Shown here piece after piece: positions 1 through 7,248 of a stretch of DNA of 64,000 bases. The stretch spans positions 62,001 to 126,000 of the forward strand of contig CAZNRD010000001.1 of NCBI GenBank assembly GCA_964575425.1, read 5' to 3'. The notes below the pieces were generated by a model that ran no database searches, was not told where the DNA came from, and saw only the letters and a list, made by a program, of their open reading frames with translations. Source of the stretch: DATEAV01 sp964575425 (GTDB lineage: Bacteria > Chloroflexota > Anaerolineae > Anaerolineales > E44-bin32). Position 1 is the first letter of the stretch, and the number at the start of each line of letters is the position of its first letter. The position numbers and the translations under genes are program-made.

Positions 1-624
1 GAAGTTGAGGCCGCTGCGGGGCAGCAGGGCGTTGGCTTCCCGTACGAGAGCGCTTCCCTTGCCAGGCTCCTCGGCGTTGGAAAGGAGCGCCACGCGCGGG
101 TCGTGGACGCCGCGCACGCGTTCTGCGTAGCAGGCGCCCATGATGGCAAACTGGACGAGGTTCTCGGGCTTGCAGTCCGGGTTGGCACCGACATCAAGCA
201 CGACGCAGCCGCCGCGGCGCGTGGGGAATAGCGGTGCGAGGGCCGGGCGTTCGACGCCGGGAAGGGTGCCGAGGCGGAAGTACGCCGTCGCGGCGGCGGC
301 GCCCGTATTGCCGGCCGTGACAAAGGCCTGGGCCTCGCCGTTCTTCACCATGTCAATGCCGAGCGCCATAGAGGTCTTTGGCTCCTTGCGCTTTGCCTTG
401 AGGGCGAGCGCCAGGCCCTTGTCCGCCATGCTCAACATCTCGGGAGCGTGGTGGACGTGAATGGGAAGCCCGTCGGCGCCGTGGGCGCTGAGCACGGGGC
501 GGACGAGGGTCTCGTCGCCCACCAGCAGGATTTCGACATGCAATTCACGAGCAGCCAGGACGCTGCCTTCCACATCGGGATGGGGGAAGCAGTCTGATCC
601 CATGGCGTCGACGGCTATTCGCAT
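1..624 (-). CDS. plsX: Phosphate acyltransferase PlsX, 3' part missing
   Basis: PlsX converts acyl-ACP to acyl-phosphate for the first acylation of glycerol-3-phosphate in phospholipid synthesis. The first 208 codons are present and the gene runs off the left edge. The start MRIAVDAMGSD and the later segments MVKNGEAQAFVTAGNTGA and GCVVLDVGANPDCKPE are hallmarks of the family (usual length about 330-350). The ATG at 622-624 is preceded by a strong Shine-Dalgarno (AGGAGG on the minus strand, about six bases upstream). It is transcribed away from the tRNA-Leu promoter. Identification is secure; what lies downstream cannot be seen. Confidence 0.93.
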   Translation of the reverse strand, partial: MRIAVDAMGSDCFPHPDVEGSVLAARELHVEILLVGDETLVRPVLSAHGADGLPIHVHHAPEMLSMADKGLALALKAKRKEPKTSMALGIDMVKNGEAQAFVTAGNTGAAAATAYFRLGTLPGVERPALAPLFPTRRGGCVVLDVGANPDCKPENLVQFAIMGACYAERVRGVHDPRVALLSNAEEPGKGSALVREANALLPRSGLNF

Positions 625-669
625 CCGCTGTCCTCCTGTGTCGTGGCCATGCCCTGGGGCAGGTCGCGG

Positions 670-697
670 TTGACAATGAATCCCCGTAAGCTATAAT
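670..697 (+). promoter_or_regulatory. Consensus sigma-70-type promoter of tRNA-Leu
   Basis: A perfect TTGACA (670-675) and a perfect TATAAT (692-697) are separated by 16 bp. They end about 20 bases before the mature 5' end of the tRNA. This is the cleanest vegetative promoter in the window. Confidence 0.85.
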
Positions 698-717
698 ACC
701 GCGCGTTGAGAAAACAT

Positions 718-802
718 GCGCTGGTGCTGGAACTGGCAGACAGGCATGGTTGAGGGCCATGTGCCGAAAGGCGTGGGGGTTCAACTCCCCCCCAGCGCAC
801 CA
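718..802 (+). tRNA. tRNA-Leu (anticodon GAG)
   Basis: The 85-nt sequence folds as a class II tRNA. The acceptor GCGCTGG (718-724) pairs with CCAGCGC (792-798), followed by discriminator A and an encoded CCA (800-802). The anticodon stem CATGG/CCATG (745-749/757-761) encloses the loop TTGAGGG, so the anticodon GAG is at 752-754. The long variable arm has a GCC/GGC stem, and the T arm carries GTTCAAC. It decodes CUC/CUU leucine codons. Confidence 0.95.
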
Positions 803-807
803 GTGCA

Positions 808-831
808 GGGAGCCACCGTGAGGTGGCTCCC
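808..831 (+). terminator. Hairpin terminator after tRNA-Leu
   Basis: A perfect 10-bp stem, GGGAGCCACC/GGTGGCTCCC, closes a GTGA tetraloop six bases after the tRNA. The T-tract that follows is weak. It sits between the convergent tRNA and ABC-transporter genes and may act on both strands. Confidence 0.7.
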
Positions 832-865
832 TGGTTTGCAGGGACGCTGTGCGACGGCGCGGGGT

Positions 866-1600
866 TCAGTGCAGGATCTTGCTCAGGAAGAGCCGAGTCC
901 TCTCTTCCTTGGGCGCAGTGAATAGACCTTCTGGCGTCGTCTCCTCGACGATCACGCCCTGGTCCATGAAGAAGATCCTCTTGGCAGCGGCGCGGGCGAA
1001 CCCCATCTCATGCGTGACGACGACCATCGTCATTCCCTCGCTGGCGAGCTCGAGCATGACGTCGAGCACCTCCTTGATCATCTCGGGATCGAGGGCGGAG
1101 GTGGGCTCGTCGAACAGCATGATCTTGGGGTTCATGGCCAGGGCGCGGGCGATGGCGACGCGCTGCTGCTGGCCGCCGGAGAGATGCCCCGGATAGACCA
1201 AGGCCTTCTCCGGAATGCCCACACGGGCGAGCTGCCGGCGGGCGATGGCCTCGGCCTCCTCCCGGCTCTTCTTGCGGACAGTGCGCAAGGCGAGGGCGAC
1301 GTTCTCGAGGGCGGTCAGATGTGGGAATAGGTTGAACAGCTGGAAGACCATGCCGACTTCGGCGCGCACGGCGTTGATGTCCGTCTGCTTGTGCGTCAGC
1401 TCATGCCCATCCACCCAGATCTGTCCGCGGGTGGGGGCTTCGAGGTGATTGATGCAGCGAAGCAGGGTGCTCTTGCCGGAGCCGCTGGGCCCGATGATGA
1501 CGACCACTTCGCCCCGATGGATGTCGAGGCTCACCCCGCGCACGGCCTCGACCGAGCCGAAGTACTTGTGCAGGTCCTTGATGACGATGATCGGGTCCAT
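866..1600 (-). CDS. Polar amino-acid ABC transporter ATP-binding protein (GlnQ/HisP type)
   Basis: ATPase subunit (244 aa) of an importer for polar amino acids; it works as a dimer on the cytoplasmic face of the permease. It has a Walker A GPSGSGKST near residue 39, the Q-loop, the signature LSGGQQQR, a Walker B ending LFDEPTSALDPE, and the switch histidine in VVVTHEMGF. Length is typical of the family. The ATG is one base after the permease stop, and the Shine-Dalgarno lies inside the permease C-terminus, so the two are probably coupled. It is the last gene of a binding protein-permease-ATPase operon. The substrate cannot be assigned from sequence. Confidence 0.93.
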   Translation of the reverse strand: MDPIIVIKDLHKYFGSVEAVRGVSLDIHRGEVVVIIGPSGSGKSTLLRCINHLEAPTRGQIWVDGHELTHKQTDINAVRAEVGMVFQLFNLFPHLTALENVALALRTVRKKSREEAEAIARRQLARVGIPEKALVYPGHLSGGQQQRVAIARALAMNPKIMLFDEPTSALDPEMIKEVLDVMLELASEGMTMVVVTHEMGFARAAAKRIFFMDQGVIVEETTPEGLFTAPKEERTRLFLSKILH

Positions 1601-1601
1601 C

Positions 1602-2492
1602 TCACTCCTCGATCCGCATCCTGCGCTCGAGGCCTCGCACCAGCGCCGAAAGCATCAAGGTCATCGCCAGGTACAGGAACGTCAGGACGTTGAAGGTCTC
1701 GAAGACGCGGAAGGTGCTGGCCCGCCGCAGCCGGCCGAGTTGAGTGAGTTCGTTGACGGCCACAACCGTCAGCAAGGACGAGTCTTTGAGGCAGGCGATG
1801 AAGTCGTTGCCCAGGGGCGGCAGCACGCGGCGGATCGCCTGAGGCAGGATGATGTAACGCATCGCCTGCCAGTAGCTCATGCCCAGTGAACGCGCCGCCT
1901 CCATCTGGCCTCGGCCGATGGATTGAATGCCGGCGCGAAAGACCTCGGCTTCGTAGGCGCCGTAGCCAAGCGCCAGGGCGACAATGCCTCGGAGCTCGCT
2001 GCTGATATCACGCTGGGTGGCGACCTGAAGGCCGGCGAAGAAGTCCCCCAGGCCGCCGCCCAGTCCCAGCCCAACGCCGAAGGTGCCGATGGCGCGCAGC
2101 AGGGCAGCCATGGCCGGCAGGATCACATAGGCGACGTACAGGATGATCACGATCAGTGGCACGCCGCGGACCGTCTCGACGTACAGCGTGGAAAGGGTGT
2201 AAGGGACCACGTTCTTCGAGGTGCGGGCGAGGCCGGCGATCAGCCCGATGACTGTGGCGATGAGGTAGGCCGACAGGGTGATGCGCAGCGTGACTTTCAC
2301 GCCCGCCGACAAGAAGTGGAAAGTCTCGCGGTACGGGGGACTGGCGAGGATGAGATAGGTGAGGACCAGGCCTGTCCCAATCAGAATAAGGGCCCACCAG
2401 GGCAGGGCGGACAACCGCAGCTCGTGACCGACAATGCCCGGCCGCTGCCGTCTTGCTACTGCCGCATCTGTCGCTGAGATCGGTTCGCTCAT
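1602..2492 (-). CDS. Polar amino-acid ABC transporter permease (HisMQ/GlnP family)
   Basis: Integral membrane subunit of 296 aa. After a hydrophilic N-terminus of about 35 residues there are five or six hydrophobic segments. The characteristic helix YLIATVIGLIAGLARTS is followed by TLYVETVRGVPLIV, and the EAA loop reads YEAEVFRAGIQSIGRGQMEAARSLGMS, the contact point for the ATPase. It contains a somewhat long segment of glycine and alanine repeats (about residues 135-155) between helices. It presumably functions as a homodimer, since no second permease is present. Confidence 0.92.
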   Translation of the reverse strand: MSEPISATDAAVARRQRPGIVGHELRLSALPWWALILIGTGLVLTYLILASPPYRETFHFLSAGVKVTLRITLSAYLIATVIGLIAGLARTSKNVVPYTLSTLYVETVRGVPLIVIILYVAYVILPAMAALLRAIGTFGVGLGLGGGLGDFFAGLQVATQRDISSELRGIVALALGYGAYEAEVFRAGIQSIGRGQMEAARSLGMSYWQAMRYIILPQAIRRVLPPLGNDFIACLKDSSLLTVVAVNELTQLGRLRRASTFRVFETFNVLTFLYLAMTLMLSALVRGLERRMRIEE

Positions 2493-2514
2493 GAGGTCGC
2501 CTGAAGGAGGGGAC

Positions 2515-2547
2515 GGGCAGGTGGGGGAAGGCTCCCCCAGCCTGCCC
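2515..2547 (-). terminator. Intra-operon hairpin between binding-protein and permease genes
   Basis: GGGCAGG (2515-2521) pairs with CCTGCCC (2541-2547), and an inner GGGGGA/TCCCCC stem extends the hairpin. There is no clear U-tract. Hairpins at this position commonly attenuate read-through or protect the upstream message, so that the binding protein is made in excess. That role is inferred here. Confidence 0.5.
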
Positions 2548-2585
2548 GCCTGATCACGGATGCGCTTGGGGGCCGCGCGCGGCTG

Positions 2586-3365
2586 CTACGGGTTGAACCA
2601 CTTGTCGTTGAGCGCCTGCAGCGTCCCATCGGCCTGCATGGCCCTCAGTGCGTGATTGACCGAGAGGACGAGCGTGCTCCCTGGCGGGAAGACGAACGCG
2701 AGATGCTCATCCGAGGTCAGCTGCGATCCCACCTTGAGCCGGCCTGGGTTGGCGCCGATGAAGCCGATGGCTGAAACGTTGTCGATGACGACGGCGTCGA
2801 TATCACCGGCGAGCAGGGCAGCCACGGCGCCGCCGAATTCCTCGAAGCTCTGCACCCGCTCTTCGGGGAAGTTCTCCTTGGCCACGATCTCATTCGTCGT
2901 GCCGATCTGCGTGCCGACAACAACGGCCGGGTCGGCCTTGAAGGCTTCCGGATCGGGGACGTCCTGGTCGGTGCGGATCAGCAGGACCTGACCGATGGTG
3001 ACATAGGGGATGGAAAACTCGACGATGAGCTCGCGCTCATAGAGGCGGGTGACGCCATCGGCGAGCATGTCGTATTCGCCCGCGGCCATGGCCGGGAAGA
3101 TGCCGTCCCACGCTGCCTGCTTGAACTGCGGGGTGCAGTTCAGGCGTCGGCAGATCTCGGTGACGGCTTCGTAGTCCCAGCCTACGGCCTCGCCGGTGGC
3201 CTCGTCGATGTAGTTGAACGGGGGATAGGCGTTCTCGACTGCGACGGTGATGGTCTGGCCGCCCAGGTTGGTAATCGAGACCGCCTCGGGGGCGGCAGTG
3301 CCGCCACAGGCCGCCAGGAGAAGCCCGGCCAGCACAAGCGCGGTCATCAGGGTGAGCTTTTTCAT
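2586..3365 (-). CDS. Amino-acid ABC transporter substrate-binding lipoprotein
   Basis: Extracytoplasmic solute-binding protein of family 3 (SBP_bac_3), 259 aa. The signal peptide ends in the lipobox LAAC with Cys20 as the lipidation site, so it should be membrane-anchored outside the cytoplasm. Family segments are visible: FNYIDEATGEAVGWDYEAV near the N-terminus, the second lobe GTQIGTTNEIVAKE, and DIDAVVIDN. It has a strong Shine-Dalgarno (GGAGAGAG just before the ATG) and is the first gene of the transporter operon. The 175 bp upstream presumably hold the promoter, but I cannot point to a convincing one. Confidence 0.92.
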   Translation of the reverse strand: MKKLTLMTALVLAGLLLAACGGTAAPEAVSITNLGGQTITVAVENAYPPFNYIDEATGEAVGWDYEAVTEICRRLNCTPQFKQAAWDGIFPAMAAGEYDMLADGVTRLYERELIVEFSIPYVTIGQVLLIRTDQDVPDPEAFKADPAVVVGTQIGTTNEIVAKENFPEERVQSFEEFGGAVAALLAGDIDAVVIDNVSAIGFIGANPGRLKVGSQLTSDEHLAFVFPPGSTLVLSVNHALRAMQADGTLQALNDKWFNP

Positions 3366-3540
3366 CTCTCTCCTCCATGCGTCTATCGGGCTGAGCAGGA
3401 TCGTGGGCGCTGGCCTGTCTCCGGTGGCACCTCCTATTCAGTGGGTCTGCCTGTGGTGAAACGTCGATTCCGGTCCTTTGGCCATGTCAGAAAGAATAGC
3501 AGGAGTCAGGCCAGATGGCAAGCGTGCTCGTGTGCGCTCG

Positions 3541-4377
3541 TCAGGGCGAAGCCGGTGAGCGAAGATGTGCTCCCAGGGTGTCAAAATGGACCCGGGCGGG
3601 GTCGATTGGCAGGAACGGCGCTGCCAGACCGATGGTAAAGCCGACGCTGTCCGAGAGGTGCGCGTGAGCGGGCACGAGGTTGAGCAAGGGGGTGATGTCC
3701 GGAGAGTCGCCGAGGAGGGAGGCACGAAGAGTCATGGCCTCGAGGACACGGGCTTGGGCGGTCAGTAGGGCCTGGCTGTCCCCGCCGAGGATGTCCAGGG
3801 CCGCAACGACCTCGATACCATCCAGGTGAGCGCCATTCAGTTCGAGTCCGCCCAGGTAGTCGATGAAAGCGATGAATGCAGTGCGATCCAGGGTGACGAC
3901 CAGGCGGGGGGTGACAGGGACAATCTCGGCGACCGCCTGCAGGAAGTCGGACGAGACGCCGAGGGAGGGCGAGAAGCGGCAGAGGTCGCTGAGCGAGGTG
4001 GATCCGTTTGAGGACACTGGGAAGTCCACAGGTACGCCGAGCAGGTACAGATTGGTGGCAGGCAGGCGGTAGGTGACGATCCAAAGCGCCAGCAGGACAG
4101 GGCGTTCGCTCTGGAGGTCGTCGACGCCGACGACGAGCACAGCCGTCTGCGGTGCGGCCGAAGGCCCGTCTGTTGGAGGGGGGGAAGGCTCCGGCTGGCC
4201 GGGCCTATCGACGAGCGCGCTGATGAGACCCAGGGTGAAGCAAACTGCCAGTATGAGAAGCAAGGCAGCGGCAGACAGGTTGGATCTCATCAGCCCGGGC
4301 CGGTCGAGAAGGCGCACATGCGCCCGGATTGTACTCCGGGCGCATGGAGGCAGCAATTGGAGTGGCGGAGGCGTCAC
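3541..4377 (-). CDS. Membrane-anchored LytR-CpsA-Psr-like protein, apparently degenerate
   Basis: A protein of 278 aa with a transmembrane segment at about residues 33-55, a proline-rich linker, and an extracytoplasmic domain. The segments VLVVGVDD and TLDRTAFIAFIDYLGGLELNG resemble the LCP fold, which transfers glycopolymers from lipid carriers to the cell wall. The conserved PRD reads PVD here (GVPVDFPV), and the arginine-rich loop is absent, so catalysis is doubtful. The GTG start at 4375-4377 overlaps the stop of the upstream gene (GTGA). ATG at 4290 is an alternative that puts the membrane helix nearer the N-terminus. It is the last gene of the sigma-54 cluster. Family assignment is tentative. 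Confidence 0.5.
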   Translation of the reverse strand: MTPPPLQLLPPCARSTIRAHVRLLDRPGLMRSNLSAAALLLILAVCFTLGLISALVDRPGQPEPSPPPTDGPSAAPQTAVLVVGVDDLQSERPVLLALWIVTYRLPATNLYLLGVPVDFPVSSNGSTSLSDLCRFSPSLGVSSDFLQAVAEIVPVTPRLVVTLDRTAFIAFIDYLGGLELNGAHLDGIEVVAALDILGGDSQALLTAQARVLEAMTLRASLLGDSPDITPLLNLVPAHAHLSDSVGFTIGLAAPFLPIDPARVHFDTLGAHLRSPASP

Positions 4378-4574
4378 CAGGTGATAGACACGAGGCCCCC
4401 AATGAAGCGTCCAAGCGAGTAGGCCAGTCCGGCGGCCGCCAGGATTGGCGCGAGGGAGACGATCCGGCGGATAAGCGGTCGGCTTTCCAGCAGGAGCCCA
4501 GTCGTCTGGGCCGCTGCCTTCCAGAAGGTGTGCTGAAGGGAGGTGAGGTCGGGGAACGGGATTCGACGGTTCAT
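4374..4574 (-). CDS. Small hypothetical membrane protein (66 aa)
   Basis: I do not recognise a family. The C-terminal half (LAPILAAAGLAYSLGRFIGGLVS) is hydrophobic enough for one membrane helix. The N-terminus is basic. It lies five bases after the 77-residue protein and overlaps the next gene by four bases, which supports its being translated within the FtsZ operon. Confidence 0.6.
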   Translation of the reverse strand: MNRRIPFPDLTSLQHTFWKAAAQTTGLLLESRPLIRRIVSLAPILAAAGLAYSLGRFIGGLVSITW

Positions 4575-4579
4575 GGTGA

Positions 4580-4813
4580 CTACTTCGAGGTGCTTATGCG
4601 GACGATGCGGCCGCGCTCATCGACCACAACGCGCACGATGCGATTCAGCAATCGACCACCGGGCAGGTCTGCCTTTCCCTTGTAGACCAACAGGTACTGA
4701 GGATTCGCGTTGCGGCCTGCCTCCTGCCGTCGGACGGTGGGGCGCACGCCGACCATCTCAGGAAAACTGCGTGCCACTTCGCGCGATATCTGTTCGACCA
4801 GGCTCTTGTGCAT
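4580..4813 (-). CDS. Small hypothetical protein (77 aa) in the FtsZ operon
   Basis: Unrecognised soluble protein. A helical N-terminus (HKSLVEQISREVARSFPE) is followed by a likely beta segment with QYLLVYKG, and a C-terminal strand pair RIVRVVVDERGRIVRIS. The ATG at 4811-4813 follows the FtsZ stop by 15 bases, with GGGA as a possible ribosome-binding site. Its position directly after ftsZ suggests an accessory role, but nothing in the sequence proves that. Confidence 0.65.
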   Translation of the reverse strand: MHKSLVEQISREVARSFPEMVGVRPTVRRQEAGRNANPQYLLVYKGKADLPGGRLLNRIVRVVVDERGRIVRISTSK

Positions 4814-4828
4814 GGGATGTCCCTATCA

Positions 4829-5959
4829 TCAGCGGCGGACCAGTTCGCGCCGGCGCAGGAACGTGGGCAGGTCAAGATTCGCCAGATCTATCTGTTGCGC
4901 AGGTTCGGCTGGCAGGGAGCGGGTGGAAGCGGGCTCGACAGGGGCGGCTATTGCGCGACCGCCGAGGCCGGTGACGATCAAGATGACCTGCGCGCGGCCT
5001 AGCATCGTGGGCTCGGTGGAAGCGCCGAGGACGATGTCGGCATCCGGAGGAAGGGATTTCCGCAGCTCGGTCACGGCTTCGCCGACTTCGTACAGCGTGA
5101 GGTCTTCGCCGCCTGTGAAGTGTACCAGCAGGGCGCCTGCCTGATCGAGGCTGTCGATTTCCAGCAGCGGGTGATGGAGCGCCTGATGCAGGGCGGCTGT
5201 GGCCTTGTCCTCTCCCTCGCCCAGACCGATGGCCATGAAGGCGCCGCCGCCTTGGAGAATCAACTGGCGGACATGGGCGAAATCGACGTTGATGAGGCCG
5301 GCGCGCGTCACCAGCTCGGCGATGCCCTGCACCCCTTGGCGCAGGACGTCATCGGCGAGGCGGAAGGCCACATCCAGGCTGACATCCTGCGGGACGATCT
5401 GGAGCAGGCGATCGTTGGGGACGGTGATGAGGGTGTGGGTGTGAGGGCGGAGCAGCTTTATGCCGTTGGCGGCGTTCTGGGCGCGGCGCGTCATCTCGAA
5501 CGAGAAGGGCAGGGTGACGATGGCGACGACCACAGCGCCAATCTCGCGTGCAATCTCAGCGGCGACGGGTGCGGCGCCGGTTCCGGTTCCCCCGCCCATC
5601 CCGGCGGTGATGAACACCATGTCGGCGCCGGAGAGGGCGGTTGCGATGTCGCGGCTGCTCTCCATGGCAGCCGAGGCCCCGATGCGCGGATCGCCTCCCG
5701 CGCCCAGCCCGCGCGTCACTCGCGGGCCGAGGACGATCTGGCGCGGTGCCAGGCTCGAGGCCAGGGCCTGGCGGTCGGTGTTGGCGGCAATGAAATCGAC
5801 GCCGGTCAAACCCAGGTCAATCATGCGATTGATGGCGTTCGAGCCGCCGCCGCCAAGGCCGACGACCTTGATCGTGGCCTTTCCCGGGATGCGTTGTTCC
5901 GCGGGTCGGGTGGTTCGCGGCATAATCAGTGGCAAGGGGTTTTCGGCCATTGGTGTCAC
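4829..5959 (-). CDS. ftsZ: Tubulin-like GTPase FtsZ with altered T7 loop
   Basis: FtsZ polymerises with GTP into the division ring. This 376-aa copy has GLGGGGSNAINRMI near residue 35, the GTP-binding loop GGGTGTG at 122-128, and a conserved C-terminal tail, DLPTFLRRR, like the peptide that binds membrane anchors. The T7 loop reads NVDFAHVR: the second catalytic acidic residue (Asp212 in E. coli, NxDFAD) is His229, encoded at 5273-5275. Hydrolysis may therefore be changed. Its ATG overlaps the stop of the preceding gene (ATGA). The only promoter seen upstream is the -24/-12 element at 7231-7246, so this copy is probably under sigma-54 control. Whether the genome has another ftsZ cannot be seen. 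Confidence 0.93.
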   Translation of the reverse strand: MTPMAENPLPLIMPRTTRPAEQRIPGKATIKVVGLGGGGSNAINRMIDLGLTGVDFIAANTDRQALASSLAPRQIVLGPRVTRGLGAGGDPRIGASAAMESSRDIATALSGADMVFITAGMGGGTGTGAAPVAAEIAREIGAVVVAIVTLPFSFEMTRRAQNAANGIKLLRPHTHTLITVPNDRLLQIVPQDVSLDVAFRLADDVLRQGVQGIAELVTRAGLINVDFAHVRQLILQGGGAFMAIGLGEGEDKATAALHQALHHPLLEIDSLDQAGALLVHFTGGEDLTLYEVGEAVTELRKSLPPDADIVLGASTEPTMLGRAQVILIVTGLGGRAIAAPVEPASTRSLPAEPAQQIDLANLDLPTFLRRRELVRR

Positions 5960-7200
5960 CTGCCTGGGGGGACGGGCGGGGGCTGGGCCAGGATGCGTTC
6001 CACGTGGCAGCCGGCGGCGCGAAGGTCTTGCTCGACGGCGCGAGGGACAATGTCCTCGCCGCCGGCAATGGTGACGCGCTGGGCGAGCCTAGCCTCATCG
6101 AGAGAGAACCCGATGGAAGGGCGATGTGCCGAGGCGAAGTCTGCCAGATGGCTCCACTCCTGGAGCCAGGAGGCGCCGGCGCTGGAGGGGAGGAGCAGGT
6201 AGTGTGGGATGGGCTTCAGGCGCGAGTCGTCAGCCCCTTTGGCGACGCTCTGAAGAAGGCGCTGAAGCGACGTCACAACAGGTCGGGGTTGATCAGGTCC
6301 CTCGAACCAGGCAGAGGCGTAGTCGGGGTGTTTGCTGTCGGCGACGAGCGGGTAGAAGGCGAAGTTGAGGACAGACGAGGGCAGGTCGCCGCCAAGCACG
6401 GCGCGGGCGGCAGCGAGGTTCTGCTCGATGAACGGGTCGGGGCCGAGTGTCGGCGAGGGTTCTCGGCGCAGCGCCCCACCTGCAACGATGAGGATCGGGA
6501 GCGAGGGCAGTCCGGCTTGAGCAGCAGTCGTGGCATACCAATCGCATGCGCGCAAGCCGCGCTGGTTCTGGCAGCCCTCAGGAGTGTGGTAGGGCCTGGC
6601 TTCCGGCCAGCGAGATGGACCGCCGGCACCCCAGTCGACGGGCCGATCGTAGGTCCAGGCGTAGGCTGCGAGGGTGAGTTCGTGCAGGAGTGCACCCTGG
6701 CCGCGGCGGGCAAGCGTTTCCAGGAGAGCGACGAGGAAGGCGGTGTCCCAGTAGTCGCCGCCAGGTTCGAGGGGAGGCAGGACGGCGCGAAGCCCCGCTG
6801 CGCGTTGGGCATGCAGGACCGGGAGCAAGGCGTCGGTGAAGCGCTCGATCAGGGCCCGACGCGACCATTCATGGGCTGGCCAGCTCGTTCGGAGATTGGG
6901 GGGGTTGAAGACAACGACGTAATGCAGGCCCCAGCGGCCGTATGCCGTGAGCAGGGAGCCCAGCTGCGACGCGGTCGTGGTGCAGATCGGAGTGTGCAGA
7001 TGGATGATCGGTTCGATGTTGGCTTCGATCACGCCTCGGAGGAACGTCTCCGGAATGGCGCGGTCGGGGCCGGCCCTGAGGACAAGCCAACGGGCGCGCA
7101 GGGAGTGCAGGTGGGGCAACCAGGCGCGCAGGTCCGTCTGGCTGTAGTGCCGGTCGTCCGGGTAGTAGTGGAAGCCCAGTCGGTTGAAGGGAGCGGTCAT
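5956..7200 (-). CDS. Glycoside-hydrolase-like TIM-barrel protein, catalytic Glu probably lost
   Basis: A protein of 414 aa without a signal peptide. The opening GFHYYPDDRHY and the spacing of strands (WLVLRAG, IEPIIHLH, YVVVFNPPN, SLPILIVAGGA) suggest a (beta/alpha)8 glycosidase fold. Related clan A glycosidases carry an acid/base NEPN at the end of strand 4; here the segment is NPPN (residues 99-102), with proline in place of glutamate. A scaffold or binding role therefore looks likelier than hydrolysis. It starts 20 nt downstream of the +1 predicted from a sigma-54 promoter and overlaps ftsZ by four bases. The fold assignment is by eye. Confidence 0.55.
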   Translation of the reverse strand: MTAPFNRLGFHYYPDDRHYSQTDLRAWLPHLHSLRARWLVLRAGPDRAIPETFLRGVIEANIEPIIHLHTPICTTTASQLGSLLTAYGRWGLHYVVVFNPPNLRTSWPAHEWSRRALIERFTDALLPVLHAQRAAGLRAVLPPLEPGGDYWDTAFLVALLETLARRGQGALLHELTLAAYAWTYDRPVDWGAGGPSRWPEARPYHTPEGCQNQRGLRACDWYATTAAQAGLPSLPILIVAGGALRREPSPTLGPDPFIEQNLAAARAVLGGDLPSSVLNFAFYPLVADSKHPDYASAWFEGPDQPRPVVTSLQRLLQSVAKGADDSRLKPIPHYLLLPSSAGASWLQEWSHLADFASAHRPSIGFSLDEARLAQRVTIAGGEDIVPRAVEQDLRAAGCHVERILAQPPPVPPGR

Positions 7201-7230
7201 GATCGCAGGGTGGTCTCCAAGGCTGGAACG

Positions 7231-7246
7231 TGCAAGTTCGGTGCCA
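7231..7246 (-). promoter_or_regulatory. Sigma-54 (-24/-12) promoter before the GHL-ftsZ genes
   Basis: On the minus strand the site reads TGGCACCGAACTTGCA: GG and GC are separated by exactly ten bases, and the TTGCA half is perfect. It lies wholly within the 48-bp gap between the protease stop and the next start. The predicted +1 is near 7220, giving a 20-nt leader. The -12 half is shared with the elements at 15331 and 19969. Confidence 0.83.
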
Positions 7247-7248
7247 TG

